DNA of 64,000 bases from Myxocyprinus asiaticus. Its lineage: Eukaryota; Chordata; Actinopteri; Cypriniformes; Catostomidae. The notes under the pieces are model-generated. The model worked only from the letters and a program-made list of their open reading frames with translations, had not been told where the DNA came from and did not search any database. Shown here one piece after another: positions 1-27,469 of the stretch (positions are counted from its first letter, which is position 1; each line of letters opens with the position of its first letter). The translations under genes were made by a program, and so were the position numbers. The stretch covers positions 18,173,501 through 18,237,500 of the forward strand of contig NC_059346.1 of the NCBI RefSeq assembly GCF_019703515.2, written 5' to 3'.

Positions 1-100
1 AAGATTTAAAGAACAGATGTGGCTACATGCTGATAGCAGTACAATGCGATATTAGTTGTTATTTTATTATTTGTAATTTATCCTCATTATTCCTCCATAG

Positions 101-7839
<7,739 letters not shown>

Positions 7840-9258
7840 AGTACAGACTGTAAGGAAGACTGCTGGCACCTAGTTACTATGCCGAGACATTCACAAAGGA
7901 ATTCAATTCAGCATCAAAATTGTAAATAATACTGTGTATTTATGTACTTTATATAAAAAGTACATATCTAAAAATCATAGATCATGGAGTCAGTATGTAA
8001 TTGAATGTGCCTGTAATGTGTATTAAGTGTTTGGACAGCCAGTGTTTAACAGAGTTGACTGTACTTGACTAATTCAAATGGGGAGACAAAGCATTTAATG
8101 TTGCATTGTGAAACATGATACCTCAGTGATCAAAAACATTTTCATGGTGTACTGTATAATGCCACATTCCTCACAGGGTGAAGTACTTTGAATTAAAAGT
8201 AAGTGTTTAATGACAAATATAAAATAACAATGGAAGAATGAAATGAGAGCCTCACCTTTGTCCAGTCAACAATCAAGCAGTAGCTCAGGAAATAAATGGG
8301 GCCACTTTTCAAAGGCATAATGTTAAATCAGACACTTGATGTATTTGTGGGGCCAGTTGGGAATAATGTAAGGAAACTTTGTATTTCTTTTTCCACACTG
8401 AATCAACAGAGATAATCATGTAAAATCTCCTGTTTAGTTTTCTAATAGCTGATTTCTTGTGCTGCTCTTGGATTGTATGGCTGCTGTATGTACAATTTCA
8501 TACACAAATTCTCATGACAGGGTCAAAAATACCTGCCTGTGACATTATTCTATGATCTTGCATTGGTCTTATTGTAAAATAATCTTAACAAAACAATCCA
8601 CTTGAACAAAACACACCATCTATTGTGTAGATCAAGATACTGCGTTTATTGCTGTAGATTCTCCTGTAGCATAGCGCAATCTAGTAGTGATTATTGCCAA
8701 CAGAGGCCTAATTAATTAGTGTTGACACACTGCATTTGTCAATTTTGTTAATCTAGAAGCAAAAGTTACAGTGCATATTTTTAACAGAAATGGATCACTG
8801 ATTATATGAAGTGTCATTTTAAAATGAGCCCAAGAAAGTTTAGAATTTCAAGTGAAGACAGAATTCTGTACATAAAAGTCTAAGGCCCAAAAAACTCACC
8901 TCAACTTCCTCCACCTTAAGGTGATGTAAGCAGAATCCAAGTGACATCACCCTGCTTTGATCATGTGATGCTCGATATCAGAGCATGTCCTCCACCCAGT
9001 TCTACCTCAACACACAGCTCATCCATAATAATCCCTAATATATGTTTATAATGTCTTAATGCCTCTCTAGTCTTAATAATAAATGTAATAATATAATATC
9101 AGAATTATGCAGTTTTAGTGATCAAAAGCATCTTCCATCCAGCCATCTGGTAGCAGCGAGGTGAATGTTAGTGTGTGAATTTTCATCAATTGTCTATTGC
9201 TGCAAGTAATATGAGGACTGCGTGACAAGCTCACACTCTCTGTTAGTGTATGGGAACC
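7840..9258. other. Convergent 3' spacer between kat5 and mtmr2
   Basis: This 1.4 kb stretch holds both 3' untranslated regions. A candidate poly(A) signal for kat5 is aataaa at 8291-8296. For mtmr2 the minus-strand candidate is the tttatt near 8646. No repeat family or open frame stands out. The exact transcript ends cannot be read from sequence. Confidence 0.6.
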
Positions 9259-16724
<7,466 letters not shown>

Positions 16725-16920
16725 ACCGAATCGGAACGAACCGCGGCACTGCTAAACTTGTGAATCTTTTTTAACTCTATAAATCCTTGTGTTTTAAAGT
16801 GTTGACTTTACTGTGTGGAAACTCACTCAACACAAATACCGGAAGCTGCCATGTCTTCCCACAATTCCTGTGCGGGTGGGACTGAACGACCGTGCACGCG
16901 CGCGCACCTACATCGTTGGT
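16725..16920 (-). promoter_or_regulatory. mtmr2: Probable mtmr2 promoter/5' untranslated region
   Basis: Lies directly upstream of the mtmr2 start codon on the minus strand. It is locally enriched in CpG (for example the run cgtgcacgcgcgcgcac near 16890-16906) compared with the AT-rich surroundings, as expected for a vertebrate CpG-type promoter. No TATA box can be assigned. The start was chosen because the ATG is followed by an in-frame Ser-rich N-terminus like that of MTMR2. Confidence 0.4.
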
Positions 16921-17026
16921 ACGTTTGGGAATATTACGTTAGAGATATAAGTCAAAAGAAGGCACTCACAAAGTATATAAATAAACTTGTGTGTGGTGCT
17001 GCCTTGTATTTTTTGACAACTTTAAA

Positions 17027-17331
17027 GTGACAGTTCACTCAAAAATGAACGTTCTGTCATTATTTACTTACCCTTTTGTCATTCCAAACCAGTATGACTT
17101 TCTTCCATGGAACATGTCAGGAGATATAAGGCAGAATGACAGCCTCAGACAATATTCACTTTCATTGTGTGTGTGTGTGCAATAAAAGTAAATGGTGACA
17201 TTGAGACATAACTTTTCCTTTAGTGTTGCACAGAATAAAGAAATTCATACTGGTTTGGAACGATATGAGGGTGTGCAAATGATGACAGATTTTTTTGTTT
17301 TGTTTGTTTTTTTGGGTGAACTATCCCTTAA
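17027..17331. repeat. Foldback repeat family A, complete short copy
   Basis: One arm begins agtgacagttcactcaaaaa and the other ends gggtgaactatcccttaaag. Between them, ccaaaccagtatgactttct is mirrored by atactggtttggaacgatat. The copy is about 305 bases with a long imperfect hairpin. No coding capacity. Confidence 0.85.
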
Positions 17332-19281
17332 AGTTAGCTACATTTGAGAAGAAAAAAAAAGTTATTTTAGGGACATCCTCAGAATGATACATTGTTTCTA
17401 AAGGGAGTAAACAATGTCTTCATATTACTGCATAAACGGGTTTGGATTAGCTTTACTAATTTATCATATGCTTTATTTATATAGTGCCTTTTCCAAACTC
17501 AAGGACAAAATCTCACTTTCAAAAGACAGCGGCAAAATGAAGGACAAAGTGAGAGGAAAGCACTGATAATGCTGGTTAGGTGAACGTAATAATAAAAACA
17601 AAACAATGAAGAACAATAGAAGTCAATGGCAAGTCCACAATTAGTTAGCTATAAACATCTTTTGTGCTGTGTGTTTGCTTTATGCAAGTGTGTGCCTGTT
17701 TTTATGTCTTGTGCCAGTGTAGTCCAGCATTCATTCTTAGTGTGAGTAGACTACTTTTTATCATTTCTTGGTCCAAAGAGTTCCTATAGTCAGAAGTCCT
17801 CAGATGAATAGAGAATAAATACTTGTGTACAAGTATATGTGCCTTTTACTGCCTGGTATATATGTTTTAATGGATAATTATCAAAATTTAGGGGAAACCA
17901 TCACTGTTAGGGGGGCTTAATTGTTGGCTGTGCTAGGAGGGCACATTTGCTATAGTTTGTACTTTATTCTGCAACCAAAAGAAGAAAAAAAGAGAAATTT
18001 TTTCTAAAAGTGTCTTTTTATAATGTAAATTTATATGTACAGTTGTGATGCCCAAGTATAGGTTTGTGTATTTAAGTGTGTGTAAAAGGCTGTAATGCAT
18101 AGAGTGTTTGTGCATTTAGACATTCACATTTGTATTTGTATGAATATGAGTATGAATGAATGCTATGTATGTAAATGCACACAACTTGTGTGTGTGATTT
18201 GGTGTATGTTGGTGTGTGTGTTCGTATATGATGTGCGTCAGAGTCTCTGCTGGTGGGTGTGTATCTTGTGTCTGATCTGAATGGTTAAGAACTCAGCAGC
18301 ACAAGCATCTTTTGTGTGGAGATGTTTGTAGTGGGGTGAGTAACAGCGTGACACAAGTGATTAGCAATGCAAAGCTCCAGTTCTGCGCCATAATCTGCAC
18401 TAGTGAAACATCAACCCTTTCTGTGCGACTTCAACTCCAGCCTTTTCTTCTGCTCAGGGATCTCATCAACCGCAGGTAAACATAAGACAAATACCAACCC
18501 TACCAAACACAGTACTAAACCAACCACTTAAACCCTGTCATAATCAACTACCAACCATGTTCAAACCAACAACTCAGTAATAATCAACCACTACCAAACC
18601 AGTGAAACCAACAAAGAAACACCCAGATATAGTTTACATAATTTAGAAATGTAAATACTACAACCACTCCTTGTTCATTAATGAATATAACACATAATAA
18701 GTCACAATAATAAGTCAGGAAATATATTCGTTCACCACACAGGAAACTACAAATCTGTCTCTGTGTACTCGAAGGGAAAATGTTCTGCAGTGTATTTACA
18801 GGCTTTTTTTGTACAGGTCTATGATGACATCCACCATTTTACATCAAACATTCATTCACTTCTAATCAAAACACAGCAAACACTTTATTACAAACATATG
18901 ATCCTTGATTTGTTTTTTGTTTTTCTGGCATTAGAGATGAAACTGACCTGTAACATCACAGAAATAAATTAAAAACTAGTACAAGAAAAAATAACTATTT
19001 TTAACATGCACCTAAATGCATTGATTGATAAATTGTTGTATAGTTCTGATTTATCTATATAAGACTCTGCTTTCTGTTACATAATATGTGGTTAAAATGC
19101 TGTATGAACAGCAATAACAATATACACTAAAAAATGTTAACCTAAAAATTTGCTTCATGTGGTAACATCTAAATTGACTGGTTTTATTCAAGTCAAAATC
19201 TTAAGATAACATCACTGTCTCAACCTGAATATATTACTTTACACCAGCAAAACAAATTTTAAGGGTTAGATCATAGATATA
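17332..19281. other. Intergenic sequence without a recognised gene or repeat
   Basis: AT-rich, with TG-rich patches near 18060-18250. No splice-supported frame or repeat family was recognised. It lies upstream of mtmr2 and far upstream of gjb1, so distal regulatory sequence is possible but not visible. Confidence 0.5.
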
Positions 19282-22200
19282 CACTGGTGGCCAAAAGTCT
19301 GGAATAATGTATAGATTTTGCTGTTTCTGAAGGAAATTGGTACTTTAATTCAACAAAGTGGCATTCAGCTGATCACAAAGTATAGTCAGGACATTACTGA
19401 TGTAAAAAACAGCACCATCACTATTTGAAAAAAGTCATTTTGATCAAATCTAGACAGGCCCCATTTCCATCAGCCATAACTCCAACACCTTATCCTTGAG
19501 TAATCATGCTAAATTGCTAATTTAGTATTAGAAAATCACTTGCCATTATATCAAACACAGTTGAAAGCTATTTGGTTCATTAAATGAAGCTTAACATTGT
19601 CTTTGTGTTTGTTTTTTGTTATAACCGTTTTTTATTGATTCCATGCAGCAAATCAAATAGACATAAGAGAAAATGCAAAATCAAACCATATGAAATCATA
19701 ACTTTACCCCCTGAACATTACCCCCCCACCCAATACAAACAAGCACTCCAGTGGTCAAAAGCCAAATTACAAAGACACACAAATAGACATTAAAACAGCA
19801 GAAAATATTTAGAGATATATAATTTTTTTAAATTTTTTTTTTAAAAACACCCCAATAGTCTCTTTCCGCTGCCTCTCCCCGAAAGCCTTCCAAAAATGCT
19901 AGATAACTGCCCCATCCAGTATGTATCCAGGTTGCCATATACCATCTCCTCAAACGCCGCCACCCTGCTCAACTCGATGCACCACTCACAAAATGAGGGC
20001 GCATCAGGCGACCTCCATCCGCTGAGGATTACCCGCCTGCCAATCATCACGCCAGTCAGGACCCAGCTCTCCATATATCCATCACCCATATTCAGGACCG
20101 CCCCATCACCTAAAATACACAGTCTGGGGCAAAATGAAAATCGAGTGTCCACTATGTCACAAATAAAGCTCTGAACCCTCAACCAAAATTCATAGATTTT
20201 AACACATCCCCAAAAAACATGGGTTGTGTCCCCATCTTCTGATTGGCATCACCAGCAGGTGTGTGTGTCTTTAAGACCAAGCCTATACAATCTAGAGGGG
20301 GTCCAAAAGAATCGATGCAAAATCTTAAATTGCATCAGACACACCCTTACATCTCTAGATGTTGACTTGATGTTTTTAGAATCCTAGCCCACACTCCCTC
20401 CTCCAATACCAAATTTAAATCTTTCTCCGATAATCTCTTGAGAGAAGTTGAAGATCCGTCCCCCAGACTCTGAATTAGCAGGGAGTAATACACTGATGCC
20501 TCATGGCCTTTTCCAAAAGCCGCAATCACCAACTCCAGAGTATCTGCCGCTTTAGGGGGGTGTATGCTACTCCCAAAAAGAGTACAGACCAGGTGGTGCA
20601 GCTGTAAATACCTAAAGAACTGAGATCTAGGAATCTTAAAATGTTGGACCAAATTTTCAAAAGATCTCAACACTCCACTCTCATACAGGTCACCGAGTGC
20701 AGTAACCCCCTCACAATCCACTCTGACCAGCAGAAAGGGGTCTTATTAATACGGAATTTTGGGTTCCGATATATGCTCGAGGCAATATTTAAATAAATGT
20801 CCGATTTAAACACTCTGGACCTTTTGTCCATAACGTGTGCAAATGCGAGATAACAGGGTGTGACTTAACTTCTCCGTATAGTTTAATAAAAAGGCTTTGC
20901 AATGGCGAAATAGGAGCAAGGACTTCCTGTTCGATACAAAACCAGGGAGAGTCTATCTAAGGTGGAAGCGACCAATGAGCCAAATGTCTGAGACCAAATG
21001 CATAATAATAAAACAAAATCTTGGGTAGGCCTAGCCCACCTTTGTCAATCGGCCTATTTAACGTGCTGAAATGTAATCTGGGACATTTACCATTCCAAAT
21101 GAAGGACTTCGCTATGCTATCAAATTGCTTGAAATAAAAGAAGGGGACATCTACAGGGAAAGATTGTAACAGATAGCTGAATTTTGGAATACAATTAATT
21201 ATAAAAACATTAACCTTCCCAATCTTAGATAAATGTAATGAAGCCCACCTGCCCACATCACTCAAAAATCTTTTTATTAAAGGGTCAAAATTAACTGTTT
21301 GGGTCACTGGAAGGCGCCCAGTTGAAAAGCCGTTACTGGGCAGTACGCTGTCAGAGACCATGCTTTAGATTTAGACCAATTGACTCTGTATCCTGAGAAT
21401 TTAGAGAAGGAATTAATAATCCTGTGGAGGCAAGGCATAGATCTAGTGGGGTCAGAGACAAATAATAAAATATAATCTGCATAAAGCAAAAGTTTATGCA
21501 CTACATCTCCTGTCACCACCCCTGGAAAATCATCCTCATTCCTTATCGTGGCTGCTAATGGCTCCAGGGCAAGACAGAACAATAATGGGGAAAGAGGGCA
21601 ACCCTGCCAGGTGCCCCCATCCAGATTAAAATAATCTGAAACTAATCCATTTGTTTGTACTGCCGCTACCGGGTGTCTATACAGTAACTTAGTCCATCCA
21701 ATAAAAGTATTTCCGAACCCGTATATTTCCAAAATCTTAAAAAAAGAATCCCATTGTACCATATCAAACGCGTTTTCGGCATCAAGTGAGATGGCAGTGT
21801 CCTGAGTCTGCAGAGTCTGATCATTCGCCATTGACCACATGATATTGATGAAATGCCAATATCAGTTCTTCTGTTATCAGAAGAGCTAAACCCCACCTGA
21901 TCTATATGTACAAGAGATGTCATAACTACTTAATCGGTTAGCTAAAATTTTTGATAAAATTTTTACATCTAGCTGGATCAGGGAAATTGGATGTTAACTC
22001 TTACACTCACTTGGATCTTTGTCCTTTTTAAGAATCAGACTGATCCTGGCTTGTGTCATGGTTGGCGGAAGCTTTCCATTCTTTAATGATTCCATACAAA
22101 CTTCTAACAAAAGTGGAGCCAGTTCTGTAGCATAAGATAAAACAATTCAGCGGCAAATCCATCTGTCCCCAGAGACTTGCCTGTGGTCAAGGCCTTGATT

Positions 22201-23226
22201 ACCTCATCAAGCTCCTCTAAGGTTATCTCAGAATCAAGATAATTTTTTGCTCATTTGTCAGTTTAGGAAGTTATAATGGTTCCACAAAGTTTCTAATATC
22301 TTCATCAATAGATGAAGACGTGGAACTATAGTGACCAAAACTTTGTGTTTGTTTTAGAGTTGCCACAGTATGCAATAGACTGGCATGTCTTAAGGTCAAT
22401 ATTAGGTCAAAAATGGCAAAAAAGAAACAGCTGTCTCTAGAAACTCACTAGACAATCATTGTTTTGAGGAATGAAGACTATACAATGCTTGAAATGGCCA
22501 AAAAACTGAAGATTTCATACAAAGGTGTACACTACAGTCTTCAAAGACAAAGGACAACTGGCTCTAAAAAGGACAGAAAGAGATGTGGAAGGCCATATGT
22601 ACAACTAAACAAGATGATAAGTACATCAGAGTCTCTAGTTTGAGAAATAGATGCCTCACATGTCCTCAGCTGACAGCTTCATTGAATTCTACCCGCTCAA
22701 CACCAGTTTCATGTACAACAGTAAAGCGAAGACTCAAGGGTGCAGGCCTTATGTGAAGAATTGCAAAGAAAAAGCCACTTTTGAAACAGAAAACCAAAAG
22801 AAAGTGGGCAAAGAAACACAAACACTGGACAATAGATAACTGGAAAAGAGTGTTATGGATCTTAACCCCATTGAGCTTTTGTGGGTCAGCTAGACTGTAA
22901 GGTGCGTGAGAAGTGCTCGACAAGACAGCCACATCTGTGGCAAGTGCTACAGGAAGCGTGGGGTGAAATGTCACCTGAGTATCTGGACAAACTGACAGCT
23001 AGAATGCCAAAGATCTGCAAAGCTGTCATTGCTGCACATAGAGGAACTCTTTGAAGTTGTAAGAAGTTCTGAACATTTTTTTCAAATTGTAATAGCAATT
23101 TTTCTCATTATTAATGTCCTGACTATACATTGTGATCAGTTGAATGCCACTTTGGTGAATAAAAGTACCAATTTCTTTCCATAAGAGCAAAATCTGTACA
23201 TTATTCCAAACTTTTGGCCGCCAGTG
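19282..23226 (+). mobile_element. Tc1-like transposon with about 120-bp inverted repeats, split by a LINE
   Basis: The left end cactggtggccaaaagtctg and the inverted right end, ending at 23226, match over roughly 120 bases. Both abut TA (19280-19281 and 23227-23228). The right part (22356-23060) encodes a decayed Tc1 transposase on plus: MAKKKQLSLETH near the start and AVIAAHRGTL at the end, with many stops between. Removing the inserted LINE and one target copy restores an element of ordinary Tc1 size. Confidence 0.92.
19616..22340 (-). mobile_element. 5'-truncated L1/Tx1-type LINE inserted in the Tc1 element
   Basis: Minus strand. Reverse-transcriptase pieces are visible: SLDAENAFDMVQWDSFF, GTWQGCPLSPLLFCLALEPL and KLLLYADYILLF, then a long C-terminal region (for example LVLEEGVWARIL near 20400). 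The normally invariant catalytic box [YF]ADD reads YADY, and several frame breaks occur, so it is dead. It is flanked by the perfect 15-base direct repeat ctttgtgtttgtttt (19601-19615 and 22341-22355). The 3' end carries a short A-run (T-run on plus near 19611). Confidence 0.93.
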
Positions 23227-23233
23227 TAGCTTC

Positions 23234-23850
23234 TTAAAGAGATAGTTCACCCAAAATGAAAATTCTCTCATCATTTACTCACCCTCATGCCATCCCAGAT
23301 GTGTATGACTTTCTTCTACAGAACACAAACAACAATTTTTAGAAGAATATTTCAACTCTGTAGGTCCTTTCAATAAGTGAATGGTGACCACAACTTTCAA
23401 GCTCCAAAATCACATAAAGGTAGCATAAAAGCAATCCATATGGCTCCAGTGGTTAAATAGGTATCGGTGAGAAACAGATCAATATTTAAATCCTTTTTAC
23501 TATAAATCTCCACATTCATGTTCTGAAAGTAAAAGTGGAGATTTATAGTAAAAAAGGATTGAAATACTGATCTGTTTCTCACCCAAAGGGATTGCATCGC
23601 TTCAGAAGACATATATTAAGCCACTGGAGTCATATGGATTACTTTTATGCTGCTTTTATATGGTTTTAGAGCTTCAAAGTTCTGGTCACCATTCACTTGC
23701 ATTGAAAGGACCTACAGAGCTGAGATATTCTTCTAAATATCTTTGTTTGTGTTCAGCAGAAAAAAGAAAGTCATACACATCTGGGATGGCATGGGGGTGA
23801 ATAAATCATGAGAGAATTTGTATTTTTAGGTAAAACTATCCCTTTAAGGA
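23234..23850. repeat. Foldback repeat family A, long copy with 300-base arms
   Basis: The arms run from agagatagttcacccaaaat to actatccctttaagg. Within the arms, gtggctccagtggtt-type sequence near 23440 is mirrored near 23620, and ctttttactataaatctcca is mirrored by tggagatttatagtaaaaaa around a centre near 23525. A transcript would fold into one long hairpin. It starts immediately right of the Tc1 element. Confidence 0.88.
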
Positions 23851-25280
23851 AACAATTGCAGGTTACCACTTTTAACATAAACACATCAAATTACATGATG
23901 GGAATCCATGGTTTGCACTTAAAGAACATCGATTTTGGAGTAACTGCCAGTATAATCAGTTTGATAAACTATAAAGAACTGAATTCATAATGAGTCTTAA
24001 ACCCCATTACTGACCAATTCTAAACAAAACTATAAATATCTGAGACCGTAATGAGTGTTAAAATCCACTGTTAACCAATTCTAAACTCATCTATAAATAT
24101 TTGAGTTCATAATGAGTGTTAAAACCCACTACTGACCAACAGTGTGTTTCAATCTGTAAATGATGGTTTTATTAGTCCTGGGCCTCTTATGTCAGAAAAA
24201 GTACACCAATATATGAGGCAGGAAAGGAAAGGTAAAAGATAGAAGATACTCAATGACCCATATCACACACACAGAAGCACACACTCTTGTTCTGTGACTG
24301 AACCCACGCTTTCATTGTGCGAGGGGAGAATGACATTGGCGCGATTGCAGGTCACATGGTTGGCCGTGCCTTCATAAATCGTGGATGCAAGCTGGAGACT
24401 CTCCATCTGACAGAAGTACACACATTCAGACACACATACACACACACTGGAGACACGGCGGGTCTCAGAACCCCTTCACACGGGCTCTGCCCATGCCACT
24501 AACACCACCTGCGGAGTCTGGTAATACTGAATACTCCATAAATCTCTCTCTTTCTCTTGGTCCAGAATTGTAACTTAAGTTGTCTGCTGCTGTTTTCTAC
24601 TGTAGATTTTGTTGTATTGTGGCCTTGGACTTGAACTTTTTGTGAAATGTGAATAATATTCAATGGATGTAGCAATTCCAGGTAGCATGAAAATCAATAT
24701 GAATAAATAAAAAAAAAACATACTTGAAAGACATTTACATTGTGATATTTCAGATTCTGAGTACAAAATGGTAAAAGGTCAGCTTATCTCCAGGTTCTGA
24801 TTGGTAGTTTTTATCACCATTGTGTCACATACTGGTACACAGAGCCAGATGTGGATGGGTTTTGAGTAATGTCTCAATGACATTACATTTATGTATTTGA
24901 AAAATGCTTTTTTGCTCCAAAGTGACTCAAAGTGCATTCAAGGTATAGGCTACATCTTTGTTGCTAATGGCATGCTCTACCTGTTGAGCTAATGGAACCA
25001 CTTCGTATGTCTTATGTCTGAATTGAGACTCAAAACATTAAAATATATGAGCAACTGAATTAATAATTTTTACATCTAGGATGTTATACTGATAACCTTT
25101 GCATTTTTCAATGTTGGGTGAGGTAGCTGCAAGATCTGATGATGCCGTCAAGCTGAATGCATGATATCTGATTTCTTATAAAATGTCAGATATTATTGTG
25201 ATCATCTGTTTGGTTGAGAGTGGCCACTGTTCTAAAAATGTATATGTGTGTTTCCTAACAGTGGGGCTTTGCTCTTTCTT
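23851..25280. other. Upstream region of gjb1
   Basis: Contains three imperfect copies of a short tandem motif near 23985-24140 (aatgagt-c/g-ttaaa, then cccactactgacc and aattctaaac) spaced about 60 bases apart. The rest is AT-rich. Connexin genes usually have a non-coding first exon, and an acceptor (tttctttcag) sits at 25275-25284. The upstream exon and promoter could not be placed. Confidence 0.45.
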
Positions 25281-25298
25281 TCAGATCTGGAACCAAAA

Positions 25299-26021
25299 AT
25301 GAACTGGGCGTCTTTTTATGCCGTGATCAGCGGCGTGAACCGGCATTCCACCGGTATAGGGCGGATCTGGCTGTCGGTCCTCTTCATGTTCCGGATCCTG
25401 GTTCTGGTGGTGGCGGCGGAGAGTGTGTGGGGTGATGAGAAAGCACATTTTATCTGTAACACCCAGCAACCTGGCTGCAACAGTGTATGTTACGACCACT
25501 TCTTCCCCATCTCTCATATCCGGCTGTGGGCACTGCAACTGATTGTGGTCTCTACCCCCGCCCTGCTGGTGACCATGCACATTGCACATCGTCGGCATAT
25601 CGATAAAAAGTTGTACCGCCAGGCTGGCCGCACCAGTCCAAAGGACCTGGAGCAGATAAAGACGCAAAAGATGAAGATTACTGGTGGTCTCTGGTGGACA
25701 TACATGATTAGCCTGCTGTTCCGTGTGCTGTTTGAATCAGCTTTTATGTATTTGTTCTATATGATTTACCCTGGCTATAAAATGTTCCGGCTGGTAAAGT
25801 GTGACTCGTACCCCTGCCCAAACATAGTAGATTGCTTTGTGTCCCGACCAACAGAGAAAACAGTGTTCACTATATTTATGCTTGCTGTGTCTGGCGTCTG
25901 CATCCTGCTCAACATCGCGGAAATCATCTTTCTTGTTGCCAGGGCAACAAGTCGACATCTGAATAATTCCAAGGATTCCCCCGTGGGAGCCTGGATCTCT
26001 CAGAAACTGTGTTCCTTTTAG
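25299..26021 (+). CDS. gjb1: Connexin beta-1 (Cx32-type; zebrafish cx27.5-like)
   Basis: Gap-junction subunit of the plasma membrane, six per hemichannel. The coding sequence is one exon of 240 residues, with ATG at 25299 preceded by a splice acceptor at 25284 and no competing in-frame domain upstream. Start [18 protein letters not shown] matches Cx32. Four membrane segments are visible (about 23-42, 76-94, 130-152, 188-210). Extracellular loop 1 has C53, C60 and C64; loop 2 has C168, C173 and C179; SRPTEKT follows. Trp3, the VWGDE motif and the K167/N175/D178 docking residues of Cx32 are all kept. The cytoplasmic tail is only about 30 residues (Cx32 has about 75) and ends QKLCSF, so the mammalian C-terminal CSAC prenylation box is absent. 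The length suits the 27.5 kDa teleost form. The a/b paralogue assignment is inference. Confidence 0.92.
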   Translation: MNWASFYAVISGVNRHSTGIGRIWLSVLFMFRILVLVVAAESVWGDEKAHFICNTQQPGCNSVCYDHFFPISHIRLWALQLIVVSTPALLVTMHIAHRRHIDKKLYRQAGRTSPKDLEQIKTQKMKITGGLWWTYMISLLFRVLFESAFMYLFYMIYPGYKMFRLVKCDSYPCPNIVDCFVSRPTEKTVFTIFMLAVSGVCILLNIAEIIFLVARATSRHLNNSKDSPVGAWISQKLCSF

Positions 26022-26284
26022 AAGTGCTCAGAAAAAAAATGATAGTTAGATACTCACACTACTCTAAACTCTAAAATACATTTCACTCAAATGCCTAATG
26101 TTAATAAGTGTTAATATACTGACATTATTTATTCATGGCTGTTTTATTGTAGACCTCAGAACTCATAAATTTAAAATATGTACAAAATATTAGCATACTC
26201 CATATCATTTTAGACCAATGCTTAATTCAGTTCTCACTGTTGTATGAATTTTATACTTATGTTGTTGCTAAAATACTACAATCA

Positions 26285-26290
26285 AATAAA
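26285..26290 (+). terminator. gjb1: Candidate poly(A) signal of gjb1
   Basis: Canonical AATAAA, 264 bases past the stop codon, in an AT-rich 3' untranslated region and before the repeat cluster that starts at 26397. Confidence 0.55.
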
Positions 26291-26493
26291 ATCCTTAATT
26301 TACTGTATGTGTGGGAGCATCTCTCTATAACTAATTACAAATATTTCACTCTCTGTGATTTTTATGTTTATTCAATTTGCAAATGTCAAGATTTAAATGG
26401 ATAGTTTACCCAAAAATTTCAATTCTGTCATTATTTACTGTTCCAACCCTATATGACTTTCTTTCTTCTGTGGAACACATGAGGGTGAGTAAA

Positions 26494-27332
26494 GGCGCGG
26501 TCACATTTACCTTCGCACAGCAAAAGTTCATGCGATGGACTTCCGGTGGTGAATAATTTCCCTTTTTTGATTTCGCATGGAGTTCATTTTTGCTGAACTT
26601 TGGAAATTGTTTGGTTTGCCAGTGACCTCTGTGTGGACGGTGCTTCGTACACAACTAGCCTACACTGAATATTCACAATTATGAATATTCACAATAATTA
26701 AATGGACAAGGTTATAATTTTAGCGGCGAGTTATTTTTTAACATCACTCTATAAAGTGCAGCATTAAAAAGAGGCTGCTGAGGGGCCTGGGTAGCTCAGC
26801 GAGTAAAGACGCTGACTACCACCCCTGGAGTCCTGAGTTTGAATCCAGGGTGTGCTGAGAGACTCCAGCCTGGTCTCCTAAGCAACCAAATTGGCCCGGT
26901 TGCTAGGGAGGGTAGAGTCACATGGGGTAACCTCCTCGTGGTCGTTATAATGTGTTTCGCTCACGGTGGGGCACGTGGTGAGTTGTGCGTGGATGCCGCG
27001 GAGAATAGTGTGAAGCCTCCACATGCACTATGTCTCCGTGGTAACGCGCTCAACAAGCGTGATATGATGCATGGATTGACATCTCAGACACGGAGGCAAC
27101 TGAGATTCATCCTCCGCCACCCGGATTGAGGCGAGTCAATACACCACCACAAGGACCTAGAGCGCATTGGGAATTGGGCATTCCAAATTGGGGAGAAAAA
27201 GGAAGAAAAAAAAGAAGAAAAAACAGGCTGCTTGGCAATTAGTTTTTTGCTGGTTTCACACACGCTCAACATCTGCCCATACCTTTCCACCCGTGGAATT
27301 TTGCTGTGCAAAGGTAAATGTGACCAAACCTT
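26494..27332. mobile_element. Terminal-repeat DNA element, middle layer
   Basis: The left end aaggcgcggtcacatttacc followed by ttcgcacagcaaaa is answered on the right by ttttgctgtgcaaaggtaaa followed by tgtgaccaaacctt. No transposase is visible. It contains the SINE at 26780-27224. Confidence 0.68.
26780..27224 (+). mobile_element. tRNA-derived SINE, full length, plus strand
   Basis: Same family as 14287-14696. The head is gggtagctcagcgagtaaag, with a B-box-like gagtttgaatcc. The tail runs ggcattccaaattggggag into an A-rich end. It is flanked by the octamer aggctgct at 26772-26779 and 27225-27232, a target-site duplication. Confidence 0.92.
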
Positions 27333-27469
27333 AAAGGTGTATGGAACAACATAACGGTGAGTAAATGATGATATAATTTTCATTTTTGGATGAACTATAA
27401 CTTTTAGTAAAAAATTTTTTTTTTAAATGCATTGAGTATCATGTTGGAGTAGGGATTTCTCCTGCAGGC

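Larger units (their letters stand above)
26397..27413. repeat. Foldback repeat family A, split by two later insertions
   Basis: The left arm aatggatagtttacccaaaa (26397) runs to about 26493. The right arm resumes at 27333 (ggtgtatggaacaacataac) and ends with gatgaactataactttt. Between them lies a second terminal-repeat element, which in turn holds a SINE. Confidence 0.75.

Noticed and set aside
20347..21923. Several long minus-strand open frames that could suggest a host gene
   Set aside because: They are pieces of a LINE reverse transcriptase with a mutated YADD box, frame breaks and a target-site duplication.
23985..24140. Threefold short tandem motif upstream of gjb1 considered as a regulatory array
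   Set aside because: The units are diverged, AT-rich and contain no factor site I can name; noted only as part of the upstream region.
26780..26860. tRNA-like head with A- and B-box sequences
   Set aside because: It belongs to a SINE with body, tail and target duplication. The cloverleaf is not complete, so no tRNA gene is called. The same holds for the heads at 14696 and 32931.
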